14,349 nt of DNA. Source: an uncultured Collinsella sp. Its GTDB lineage: Bacteria > Actinomycetota > Coriobacteriia > Coriobacteriales > Coriobacteriaceae. Made by a program: the position numbers and the translations under genes. Below, piece after piece: positions 1 to 7,265 of this stretch. Under the pieces are notes generated by a model. That model worked only from the letters and a program-made list of their open reading frames with translations. It ran no database searches and was not told the DNA's origin. Within the stretch, counting starts at the first letter, position 1. Every line of letters starts with the position of its first letter. The stretch lies in NCBI GenBank assembly GCA_900549065.1, contig URNC01000037.1, positions 1 to 14,349 of the forward strand, given 5' to 3'.

Positions 1-783
1 AGCACCATCCGCGATAAACGTCGGCATCGAAGCCTTCTCGCGCAGGGCATCGAGCGCGGCGTCACCCAGCTCGGCCAGCCACGCGTTAACGGCACGGCTA
101 CGGATGTGCGTCTGTGCCACCGAGTCAATCGTAGAATCGGGAATACGTTCGAGCATGGAGTCGGACGCATCGGCGAGCGACTCATTGATGCGGTCGGCAA
201 GGTCGGCCCGGACGCGCTCCAGCTGATTGGACAGACGCCGCCAGCTCGCCAACGAGCACACTGCGTCAACCATCATCGCGACCGCGACGATAAAGGCCGA
301 CAGCCGCACAATCAGCACCGGCAGATGGCCAAGCAGCCCCAGCAATGCCGGCTCCACTAAACGGCAAATGCACAACGCACCCAAGCCAAACGCGCATGCC
401 CAGTACAGGCAGATACGTCCGTGCAGATTAAACGGCAGGTGCGAATAGTCCCAAAAGCGAGCGCCCGTTGTTTTTTCCAGCAGCACGCCTACGCTGTACT
501 CAATCACGCTGCATACGAGCGCTGCAGCGACAAACTGGCTCGACGCATCCGGAATCCCGCGCAGCAAAAGCCAGCAGGCAATGCCGCCCACACCATAGAT
601 AGGACAACACGGCCCCAGCAAAAAGCCACTGTTGGCGAAGCGTCCGTGGTTGAGCATGGCGCATACTGTCGACTCCCACGCCCAGCCGCAAAACCCGTAA
701 AAGGCAAACGAGAGCACCAGTGCCGAGAGCGGGCAGGCGGCAAGCGTCGCGCCGCCAAACGCCATATCAATCGCGGTTTCCAC
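1..783 (-). CDS. CmpB-type membrane protein (putative ABC transporter permease, PF06541-like), 3' end outside window
   Basis: The frame is open from a GTG at 783 to the window edge, 261 codons without a stop. The first ~175 residues are rich in hydrophobic segments (about 18-35, 55-75, 83-103, 124-145, 155-178). They carry the pattern I associate with the CmpB / putative ABC-transporter type IV family: FYGFCGWAWES near 28-38, a GPCCPIYG stretch near 57-64, and FWDYSHLPFNLHGRICL near 110-126. From about 180 on it becomes a charged, probably helical cytoplasmic tail. The GTG lies 3 bases after the stop of the upstream HD gene, with a GGAGAGG-like ribosome site inside that gene's end, so the two are almost certainly co-transcribed. 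An ATG six codons further in is a weaker alternative start. The transport role is only a family label; no ATPase partner is present. Family call fairly sure, function unknown. Confidence 0.8.
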   Translation of the reverse strand, partial: METAIDMAFGGATLAACPLSALVLSFAFYGFCGWAWESTVCAMLNHGRFANSGFLLGPCCPIYGVGGIACWLLLRGIPDASSQFVAAALVCSVIEYSVGVLLEKTTGARFWDYSHLPFNLHGRICLYWACAFGLGALCICRLVEPALLGLLGHLPVLIVRLSAFIVAVAMMVDAVCSLASWRRLSNQLERVRADLADRINESLADASDSMLERIPDSTIDSVAQTHIRSRAVNAWLAELGDAALDALREKASMPTFIADGA

Positions 784-786
784 CGT

Positions 787-1323
787 CTACCCTCTCCTCT
801 TTTCGCTCGATTCGCTGTTCACGCCATCGTCAGCCTCGTCCTTGCGCCGCAGACGGCCGGCGACTGTCTCGCGCAGAGCACACCATTTATCCGCTAGGCA
901 CACAATCCATGCCTCACGACACGTCGGCGGCACCGGCACCAGCGGAAACATATGCCGCACGATAATATTCCGCTCGCGCGGCGTCAGCTCAAAATCTTCC
1001 TCGGCACGCGCCAGGGCAAAAAACGGATGGCGAAAGCCATGCAGCCGATGGCTCGGGTCGGGGTCGTGCCAATCGTAGAGAAAGTAATCGTGTAACAAGG
1101 CCCCGCGCAACAACGAAGCACGGTCGACCGAAATGCCAGCACGGCCCAAGCGCTCGGCAAAGGACAGGCTCGCCCGCGCTACTGAAGTCACATGTGCATA
1201 GACCGTCACGTCGCCATGCTGGATAAACTCGTGCGTCAGGTCCAAGCGGCCCGCCTGGGCCAGCTGGCGGGCGGCATAGTCGACCTCGTGCGCGATTTTC
1301 TCGGCACGAACGGTATCGGACAT
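787..1323 (-). CDS. HD-domain protein (predicted metal-dependent phosphohydrolase)
   Basis: 178 residues. I chose the ATG at 1323 because an AGGAGG ribosome site sits 4-9 bases before it; the frame stays open upstream to 1395, but those codons do not look like protein and have no ribosome site. HD-superfamily features: a histidine near 44 after a helical N-terminus, the doublet HD at 78-79 in GALLHDYFLYDWHD, the HGFRHP stretch at 95-100, HM at 124-125 and the last aspartate in CLADKWCA at 145. These are the spaced metal ligands of small soluble HD phosphohydrolases. The last 20 residues are charged and probably disordered. The substrate cannot be told from the sequence. The CmpB-type membrane protein follows after 3 bases, so the two probably work together or at least share a promoter. 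Confidence 0.85.
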   Translation of the reverse strand: MSDTVRAEKIAHEVDYAARQLAQAGRLDLTHEFIQHGDVTVYAHVTSVARASLSFAERLGRAGISVDRASLLRGALLHDYFLYDWHDPDPSHRLHGFRHPFFALARAEEDFELTPRERNIIVRHMFPLVPVPPTCREAWIVCLADKWCALRETVAGRLRRKDEADDGVNSESSEKRRG

Positions 1324-1412
1324 GCTGCCTCCTTCCAGCGACTCACGGCGACAAGCCACGGCCTGTGCACAATCGATAAAAACATCATGGAACATATCAG
1401 TATGGCATCGGA

Positions 1413-1424
1413 CAAAACGTTTTG
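1413..1424. promoter_or_regulatory. Perfect palindrome between divergent genes, possible operator
   Basis: CAAAACGTTTTG is a perfect 12-base palindrome in the 228-base gap between the HD gene (minus) and the DXS-like gene (plus). A looser pair of the same half-sites, CAAAA near 1471 and TTTTG near 1489, lies about 55 bases downstream. This is what a dimeric repressor site could look like, but a palindrome of this size also arises by chance. I see no convincing -35/-10 pair in either direction in this gap. Confidence 0.25.
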
Positions 1425-1551
1425 CCCCACCAGTTGGCGAATTACCGCGCCGCCGTCACATATCAAACGCCAAAATGTGCGAGACTGTTTTGTGCAATTG
1501 TGCCGGCCGAGGGAGTGCCGGCGCACGATTCGCATGGAGTAACCCACAACG

Positions 1552-3333
1552 ATGCTGCTTACGCAAACGACAACGCCCGAGGACGTCAAGGCTCTTAATC
1601 GCGCCGAGCTCCCGCAGCTCTGCGGCGAGATCCGCCACGCCATCCTCGAAAGCTCCGCCGCCGTCGGCGGGCACGTTGCCCCCAACCTGGGCGTCGTTGA
1701 GCTTACGGTCGCGCTCCATCGCGTGTTTAACTCCCCTATCGACAAGATTGTCTTTGACGTTTCGCACCAGACCTACGCCCACAAGGCGCTGACTGGGCGC
1801 GCGTACACTTATATCGATCCGGAGCGCTTTGGCGAGGCCTCTGGCTTTGCCAATCCCGACGAGTCCGAGCATGACCTGTTCGCCATGGGTCACACCTCGA
1901 CCTCGGTGAGCCTGGGCTGCGGCCTAGCGCACGCTCGCGACCTGGCGGGCGATGCGTACAACGTCATCACCATCATTGGCGACGGCTCGCTTTCGGGCGG
2001 CTTGGCGTTTGAGGGCTTTAACAATGCCGCCGAACTCGATAGCAACCTGATCATCATCGTCAACGATAACGACCAGTCCATTGCCGAGAACCATGGCGGC
2101 CTGTATCGCAATCTGGCCGAGCTGCGCGCCAGCAACGGCACCTGTGAGCGCAACGTTTTCCGCGCGATGGGGCTCGACTACCGCTATCTGGACGCCGGTA
2201 ACGACGTGTTGGCCCTCGTCGATGCGCTGCAGGAACTGCGCAATATCGATCATCCCATCGTGCTGCACGTCTCCACCGCCAAGGGCAAGGGCTTTGAGCC
2301 GGCCCAAAACGACCCCGAGCGCTGGCATCACGTAGGCCCCTTTGACATGGCGACCGGCCGCAAGCTCTGCCCGGGCCATCCGAGCGAGCCTGCGCCGCGC
2401 ACCTACGCCGACATTACGGGCGAGGCGCTCAGCGCCGCCATCGAGCGCGATCCGCAGGTCGTGGGCATCACGGCCGCCACACCCTACATCATGGGCTTTA
2501 CACCCGAGCTTCGCGCTGCCGCCGGCAAACAGTTCGTCGATGTGGGCATTGCCGAGGAGCACGCCGTGACCTTTGCCACCGCGCTTGCGCGCTCGGGCGC
2601 CAAGCCAGTCTTTGGTGTGTACGGCACGTTTTTGCAGCGCGCCTACGACGAGCTGTGGCACGACCTGTGCCTCAACGACGCCCCGGCAACCATTTTGGTG
2701 TTTGGTGCGTCGATCTTTGGCACCACGTCCGAGACGCACCTTTCGTTCTTTGATATTTCCATGCTGGGCGCTCTTCCCAACATGCACTACTTGGCGCCGG
2801 CCTGCATGGAGGAATATCTGTCCATGCTGCGCTGGTCGCTCGACCACCGCGAGCATCCCGTGGCAATCCGCGTACCGGGCATCGGCCTGGCAAGCCGCCC
2901 CGATCTGGCACCTGCCGAGGACGCCGACTACAGCGCCGTTCGCTATAACGTGGTGCGTCAGGGCCGCGACGTTGCCGTGCTCGCGCTCGGCGATTTCTTT
3001 GAGCTGGGTGAGCGCGTGGCAAACCGTCTGACTGCCGAGTACGGCATCGAGGCCACGCTCGTCAACCCGCGCTTTGCGACCGAGCTCGACCGTGAGTTCC
3101 TCGATAGCCTTGCCGCCGAGCATCGTGTTGTCGTCACCCTCGAGGACGGCATCTTGGACGGCGGCTGGGGCGAGCGCGTGGCGTGCTACCTGGCCTGCAC
3201 GCCCGTGCGCACGCGCACCTTTGGCATCGCCAAGGGCTTCCCCGACCGCTACGACCCCAACGAACTGCTCGCACAGAACGGCATGACGGTCGAGAACATG
3301 GCCGCCGAAGCCGTAAGGCTACTCAACGAGTAA
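1552..3333 (+). CDS. DXS-family thiamine-diphosphate enzyme (1-deoxy-D-xylulose-5-phosphate synthase-like, divergent)
   Basis: 593 residues, slightly short for DXS (about 620). The whole length follows the DXS fold: a thiamine-diphosphate N-terminal domain with GGHVAPNLGVVELTVALH (H41), SHQTYAHKALTGR (72-83), MGHTSTS (112-118), the cofactor motif GDG at 143-145 with the downstream NDN at 171-173; then the pyrimidine-binding domain with IAEEHAV (E335, equivalent of E. coli E370) and YGTFLQRAYD (Y357, R363); then a transketolase C-terminal domain. DXS condenses pyruvate with glyceraldehyde 3-phosphate at the head of the MEP isoprenoid route. By my alignment, however, E. coli R420, D427 and R478 fall on G385, T392 and G443, so the phosphate-binding set is incomplete and a different acceptor is possible. 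A GGAG ribosome site lies 13-16 bases upstream, rather far. A terminator follows directly, so the gene is a single unit. Family sure; exact reaction not. Confidence 0.88.
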   Translation: MLLTQTTTPEDVKALNRAELPQLCGEIRHAILESSAAVGGHVAPNLGVVELTVALHRVFNSPIDKIVFDVSHQTYAHKALTGRAYTYIDPERFGEASGFANPDESEHDLFAMGHTSTSVSLGCGLAHARDLAGDAYNVITIIGDGSLSGGLAFEGFNNAAELDSNLIIIVNDNDQSIAENHGGLYRNLAELRASNGTCERNVFRAMGLDYRYLDAGNDVLALVDALQELRNIDHPIVLHVSTAKGKGFEPAQNDPERWHHVGPFDMATGRKLCPGHPSEPAPRTYADITGEALSAAIERDPQVVGITAATPYIMGFTPELRAAAGKQFVDVGIAEEHAVTFATALARSGAKPVFGVYGTFLQRAYDELWHDLCLNDAPATILVFGASIFGTTSETHLSFFDISMLGALPNMHYLAPACMEEYLSMLRWSLDHREHPVAIRVPGIGLASRPDLAPAEDADYSAVRYNVVRQGRDVAVLALGDFFELGERVANRLTAEYGIEATLVNPRFATELDREFLDSLAAEHRVVVTLEDGILDGGWGERVACYLACTPVRTRTFGIAKGFPDRYDPNELLAQNGMTVENMAAEAVRLLNE

Positions 3334-3374
3334 AAAACCTCCGCAAGGAAAGCATCCCTGCGGAGGTTTTTATT
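3334..3374 (+). terminator. Intrinsic terminator of the DXS-like gene, probably bidirectional
   Basis: AAAACCTCCGCA (3334-3345) pairs perfectly over 12 bases with TGCGGAGGTTTT (3359-3370), with a 13-base loop and a T-rich tail. It starts right after the stop codon. On the other strand the stem is also followed by a run of T, so it would stop minus-strand transcripts coming out of the repeat array to the right. Confidence 0.9.
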
Positions 3375-3387
3375 TTCGCGACGCGAT

Positions 3388-3607
3388 TATCTCAATCTGT
3401 AACATCTAGGGCCCGAATTCCCGTCTAACTGTTACAGATCGAGACAAGACATCTTAGTCCCCGACGTTTGTCTCAATCTGTAACAGATAGAGACCTTTTG
3501 CCCGTCCAGATGTTACAGATTGAGACATTCGAATTCCCCTAAGGAGATAATCTCGATCTGTAACAGTCACTCGGCAAAAACGGCTGCAGATGTTACAGAT
3601 CGAGACA
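3388..3607. repeat. Array of six 17-base repeats in alternating orientation with 40-41 base period
   Basis: The unit is TGTTACAGATYGAGAYA. Its 15-base core (without the last two bases) occurs at 3390-3404 (minus), 3430-3444 (plus), 3471-3485 (minus), 3511-3525 (plus), 3551-3565 (minus) and 3591-3605 (plus), so core starts are 40, 41, 40, 40 and 40 bases apart. Neighbouring copies pair into three hairpins, each with 15-17 base arms and a loop of exactly 25 bases. The five spacers (25-26 bases between cores) are unrelated apart from a shared CGAATTCCC in the first and fourth. The only varying core base (Y) is T,C,T,T,C,C along the array, and within the second and third pairs it matches so that pairing is kept. 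It fills the gap between the DXS-like terminator and the importer promoter, where I see no gene. Function unknown: candidates are a structured RNA, a protein-binding array, or a repeat element of the genome. It is not a CRISPR, because orientation alternates and no cas gene is near. Confidence 0.9.
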
Positions 3608-3640
3608 AAACAGTAAGGCATGCCGCTGCATCGGCCAGAA

Positions 3641-3676
3641 CCACCACAAAGGTGCCTGTCCCTTTTTGGTAGGTGG
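3641..3676. repeat. Dispersed element, first copy (CTGTCCCTTTTTGG core)
   Basis: The 20 bases at 3655-3674 match 13591-13610 at all but one position (T for C at 3670). Outside the core, CCACC at 3641-3645 and GGTGG at 3672-3676 form the base of an imperfect hairpin around it. The copy lies upstream of the importer promoter, after the alternating repeat array. Two intergenic copies in 14 kb suggest a small dispersed repeat with a conserved loop and drifting stem. Confidence 0.7.
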
Positions 3677-3716
3677 AATTACCCATAAGGCAAGTATGTT
3701 TCTGAGTTATTTCGTG

Positions 3717-3746
3717 TTGACCCATTTGAGCGCGATAGGGTATAAC
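3717..3746 (+). promoter_or_regulatory. Sigma-70-type promoter of the amino acid importer operon
   Basis: TTGACC at 3717-3722 and TATAAC at 3741-3746 are separated by 18 bases, each one base off consensus apart from the final C positions. Transcription should begin near 3753, giving a leader of about 37 bases before the ATG at 3790, with a GAAAGGTG ribosome site at 3775-3782. Confidence 0.7.
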
Positions 3747-3789
3747 TCTACTCAACCGCTAGGGATTTTATTGAGAAAGGTGTTCTACC

Positions 3790-4785
3790 ATGAGCAAGAA
3801 CCTCTCCCAGCAGGTCGTTCTCGACCGCCGCGGCTTCGTTGCCGCCACCTTCGCAACCGTCGCCGGCCTTGGTCTTGCCGGCTGCTCTGACACCAGCGCC
3901 GAGGCCGACAAGGGTTCCGCCGCCGGTTCCTCCAAGAGCTCCGAGGATACCGAGGTTTCCGCCACGCTCGATGCCAAGGCATTCGACAAGCTCGTCAACG
4001 ACGGCCCCAAGGCCGATGACGACGCCATCGCCGCCAGCACCTGGGCGACGGCCGTCAAGGACGCCGGCGTCTTTAAGATCGGTGGCGTTCAGACCTCCAC
4101 GCTCTTCTCCCTCCTCAACGAGAAAGACGGTCAGACCCGCGGCTTCGACGCCGGCATCGCGCAGCTTCTGTCCAACTACATCCTGGGCGAGAACAAGGTC
4201 GAGATCACCCAGGTGACCTCTGACACCCGCGAGTCGGTCCTGCAGAACGGCCAGGTCGACGCTGTCTTTGCCACCTACACCATTACCGATGAGCGCAAGA
4301 AGCTCGTCTCCTTTGCCGGTCCCTACTACTACACCCAGCAGGCTATCCTGGTGCTCGCCGATAACGACGACATCAAGAGCGTCGACGACCTGGCCGACAA
4401 GAACGTCGCCGTCCAGTCCGGCTCCAACGGCCCTGCCATCCTGGAGGAGTTCGCCCCCAAGGCCAGCCAGCAGGAGTTCAAGACCGACGAGGAGGCCCGC
4501 CAGGCACTCCAGCAGGGTCGTGTTGACGCCTACGTCATCGACAACAACATGCAGCAGAGCGCCCTGGTCCGCGAGCCCGGCAAGTACAAGATTGCCGGCA
4601 AGCCCTTCGGCAGCAAGGAGCCCTATGGCATCGGTCTGCCGCTCGATTCCGACGGCGTCGCCTTTGTCAACGACTTCCTTAAGAAGATCGAGGATGATGG
4701 CACCTGGACCGAGCTGTGGCAGATCTGCATCGGCGACCGTACGGGCGACACCAATGTTCCCGAGCTGCCCGAGATCGGCGCCTAG
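3790..4785 (+). CDS. Polar amino acid ABC importer, substrate-binding lipoprotein (GluB-like)
   Basis: 331 residues, family SBP_bac_3. The N-terminus has a twin arginine (R13-R14 in DRRGF), a hydrophobic stretch and a lipobox LAGC with C32 as the lipidated residue, so it should be anchored to the outside of the membrane, possibly exported by Tat. Residues 33-55 are a Ser/Ala/Glu-rich linker. The binding domain starts near 75; GFDAGIAQLL, then QVDAVFATYTITDERKKLVSF with AGPYYYTQQAILV, are the typical amino acid-binding core of this family, and the ATYTIxDER piece resembles glutamate-binding GluB proteins. Its place as first gene before two permeases and an ATPase fits the gluBCDA type of cluster (in a different order). 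Ligand glutamate or a related acid is inferred, not shown. Expression relative to the permeases is probably raised by the attenuator that follows. Confidence 0.9.
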   Translation: MSKNLSQQVVLDRRGFVAATFATVAGLGLAGCSDTSAEADKGSAAGSSKSSEDTEVSATLDAKAFDKLVNDGPKADDDAIAASTWATAVKDAGVFKIGGVQTSTLFSLLNEKDGQTRGFDAGIAQLLSNYILGENKVEITQVTSDTRESVLQNGQVDAVFATYTITDERKKLVSFAGPYYYTQQAILVLADNDDIKSVDDLADKNVAVQSGSNGPAILEEFAPKASQQEFKTDEEARQALQQGRVDAYVIDNNMQQSALVREPGKYKIAGKPFGSKEPYGIGLPLDSDGVAFVNDFLKKIEDDGTWTELWQICIGDRTGDTNVPELPEIGA

Positions 4786-4873
4786 GCAGCGAGCCTGGTA
4801 ACGACCGCAACGAAACCATACGGAAACGCATGATGCGCTTTATTGCGGTAAACTGTTTCCTCACTGAGTTGTC

Positions 4874-4906
4874 GGGGCTTCCGTACACACGGGAGCCCCT
4901 TTCCTT
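4874..4906 (+). terminator. Attenuator-like terminator between binding-protein and permease genes
   Basis: GGGGCTTCCGT (4874-4884) pairs with ACGGGAGCCCC (4889-4899) over 11 base pairs including one G-U, with a 4-base loop and TTTCCTT after it. A looser pair, ACCGCAA (4804-4810) with TTGCGGT (4843-4849), encloses a small hairpin just upstream. Incomplete termination here would give more binding protein than permease, as is common in such importers. Confidence 0.75.
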
Positions 4907-4923
4907 ATCGGCGGGAGGTCCGC

Positions 4924-5583
4924 ATGAGTCTCTCCGAGCTCTGGTCGCTCTATGGCCAGAACTATATCGACGCCCTGCTAGCAACCTGGGGCATGACGCT
5001 TGAGTCGTTTGCCATCGCCATGGTGCTGGCCGTTGCCGTCACTGTGATGCGCGTGTCGCCGCTCAAGCCGCTGCGCGTCTTTGGCGACCTGTATGTCCAG
5101 GTCTTCCGTAACATCCCCGGCATCGCGCTGCTCATCATCGTCGTCTATGCGCTGCCGCCGCTCAAGGTCGTCCTGCCCTACCGCACCTGCGTTATCGTCG
5201 CCACGGTCCTTTTGGGCTCGGCCTTTGGCTCCGAGAACTTTATGAGCGGCATCAACACCGTTGGCGTCGGTCAGGTCGAAGCCGCCCGCTCGCTGGGCAT
5301 GAGCTTCAGCCGCATCCTCGCCAAGATCGTGATTCCGCAGGCGCTGCGCTCGAGCGTGCTGCCCATGACCAACCTCTTTATCGCCGTCATGCTCACCACC
5401 GCGCTCGGCAGTCAGGTGCCGCTTAAGCCGCAAGAGCTCACCGGCGTGGTGAGCTATATCAACACGCGCTCGCTCGGCGGCGTCGCCGCGTTCTTTATCT
5501 CGGCGCTCGGCTACCTGGGCACGGCCTTTGTGGTGAGCCATATTGGCAACTACATCGATAAGAAGGTGAGGATCCTCCGATGA
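4924..5583 (+). CDS. Polar amino acid ABC importer, permease 1 (GluC-like)
   Basis: 219 residues, BPD_transp_1 / HisM type. Hydrophobic segments near 22-42, 56-78, 88-105, 146-162 and 186-206. FRNIPGIALLIIVVY at 61-75 is the conserved segment of this permease class, and GQVEAARSLGMSFSRILAKIVIPQAL (about 116-141) is the EAA loop that docks on the ATPase. The ribosome site GGGAGG (4912-4917) is well placed before the ATG. The stop overlaps the next ATG by 4 bases (ATGA), so the two permeases are translationally coupled and probably form a heterodimer. Confidence 0.92.
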   Translation: MSLSELWSLYGQNYIDALLATWGMTLESFAIAMVLAVAVTVMRVSPLKPLRVFGDLYVQVFRNIPGIALLIIVVYALPPLKVVLPYRTCVIVATVLLGSAFGSENFMSGINTVGVGQVEAARSLGMSFSRILAKIVIPQALRSSVLPMTNLFIAVMLTTALGSQVPLKPQELTGVVSYINTRSLGGVAAFFISALGYLGTAFVVSHIGNYIDKKVRILR

Positions 5584-6413
5584 GCAAGCATTCCTCCCCT
5601 GCACTCACCATGCGCGATGCGCTCTACGAGGCTCCCGGCCCCAAGATGCGCGCCAAGATTCGCATCGGCACCGCCATCTCGCTTGTTGCCGTCGCCGCGC
5701 TCGTCGCCCTGGTACTGCAGCGCTTTTATGTGACCGGCCAGCTTTCGGTCCACTATTGGTATTTCTTTACGCACCTCACCACCTGGAAGTTCCTGCTTGC
5801 CGGCTTTGAGGGCACCGTTAAAGTCGCACTCACCGCCGGCGTCATTGCGCTGGTACTGGGCTTAGCCCTTATGCTCGGCCGCACCAGCGGCATCAAGCCG
5901 CTGCAGCTGGTCTGCCGCGTGCTCACCGATTTCTTCCGCGGTGTGCCGAGCCTGCTGTTCATCTACTTCTTCTTTTTGGTGCTGCCCCAGTACAAGATCT
6001 CGCTGCCGTCGTTTTGGATGCTCACGCTTCCCGTCGCGCTCGCTGCCGCCGGCGTGCTGGCCGAGATCTTCCGCGCCGGCGTCAACGCCGTGCCGCGCGG
6101 CCAGGTCGAGGCGGCCCAGGCACTCGGTCTCTCCAAGGCTAAAATCACCTTTAAAATCGTGTTGCCGCAGGCTATTCGGTTTATCATTCCGTCCTTGATT
6201 TCGCAGCTTGTGGTCGTAGTCAAAGACACCACCGTCGCCTACGTGGTGAGCTACCCCGACCTCATGCAAAACGCCCGCGTGCTCATTACCAACTACGACG
6301 CCCTCGTGTCGGTCTACCTGGTTATCGCGGTCATCTACATCCTCATCAACGTCGCGATCAACAAGGCCGCTGTCTACGTTTCGCACAAGACCGGTGCGAC
6401 CATCATCCGCTAA
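5580..6413 (+). CDS. Polar amino acid ABC importer, permease 2 (GluD-like)
   Basis: 277 residues. An N-terminal extension of about 28 mostly hydrophilic residues comes before the first membrane segment (about 29-47), as in GluD-type permeases. A second block has segments near 72-98, 121-135, 146-166, 202-218 and 243-262. FRGVPSLLFIYF at 119-130 is the class signature, and the EAA loop is at about 171-200 (GQVEAAQALGLSKAKI...LPQAI). The start overlaps the stop of permease 1 by 4 bases. It pairs with permease 1 to form the membrane channel of the importer. Confidence 0.92.
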   Translation: MSKHSSPALTMRDALYEAPGPKMRAKIRIGTAISLVAVAALVALVLQRFYVTGQLSVHYWYFFTHLTTWKFLLAGFEGTVKVALTAGVIALVLGLALMLGRTSGIKPLQLVCRVLTDFFRGVPSLLFIYFFFLVLPQYKISLPSFWMLTLPVALAAAGVLAEIFRAGVNAVPRGQVEAAQALGLSKAKITFKIVLPQAIRFIIPSLISQLVVVVKDTTVAYVVSYPDLMQNARVLITNYDALVSVYLVIAVIYILINVAINKAAVYVSHKTGATIIR

Positions 6414-6449
6414 CGCTTTACCATTTCGAATCATAAGGAGCCGAGCACC

Positions 6450-7214
<765 letters not shown>

Positions 7215-7265
7215 CCAGACCGCCCACCCGCCAGCCATGCCCATCCAAACTCGAAAGTTACACCT

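Noticed and set aside
106..965. Several plus-strand open frames at the left end
   Set aside because: All lie opposite the CmpB and HD genes and lack recognisable features.
1324..1395. Upstream extension of the HD gene to the ATG at 1395
   Set aside because: The AGGAGG site before the internal ATG at 1323 marks the real start.
1924..3123. Long antisense open frame (399 codons) inside the DXS-like gene
   Set aside because: Mirror frame of a GC-rich coding gene; the plus strand has clear family motifs throughout.
3388..3607. CRISPR array
   Set aside because: Repeats alternate in orientation, are shorter than usual for CRISPR, and no cas gene is in the window.
3567..3755. Small minus-strand open frame of 62 codons across the repeats
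   Set aside because: It is made of the repeat array end, the dispersed element and the promoter of the next gene; no ribosome site and no protein-like pattern.
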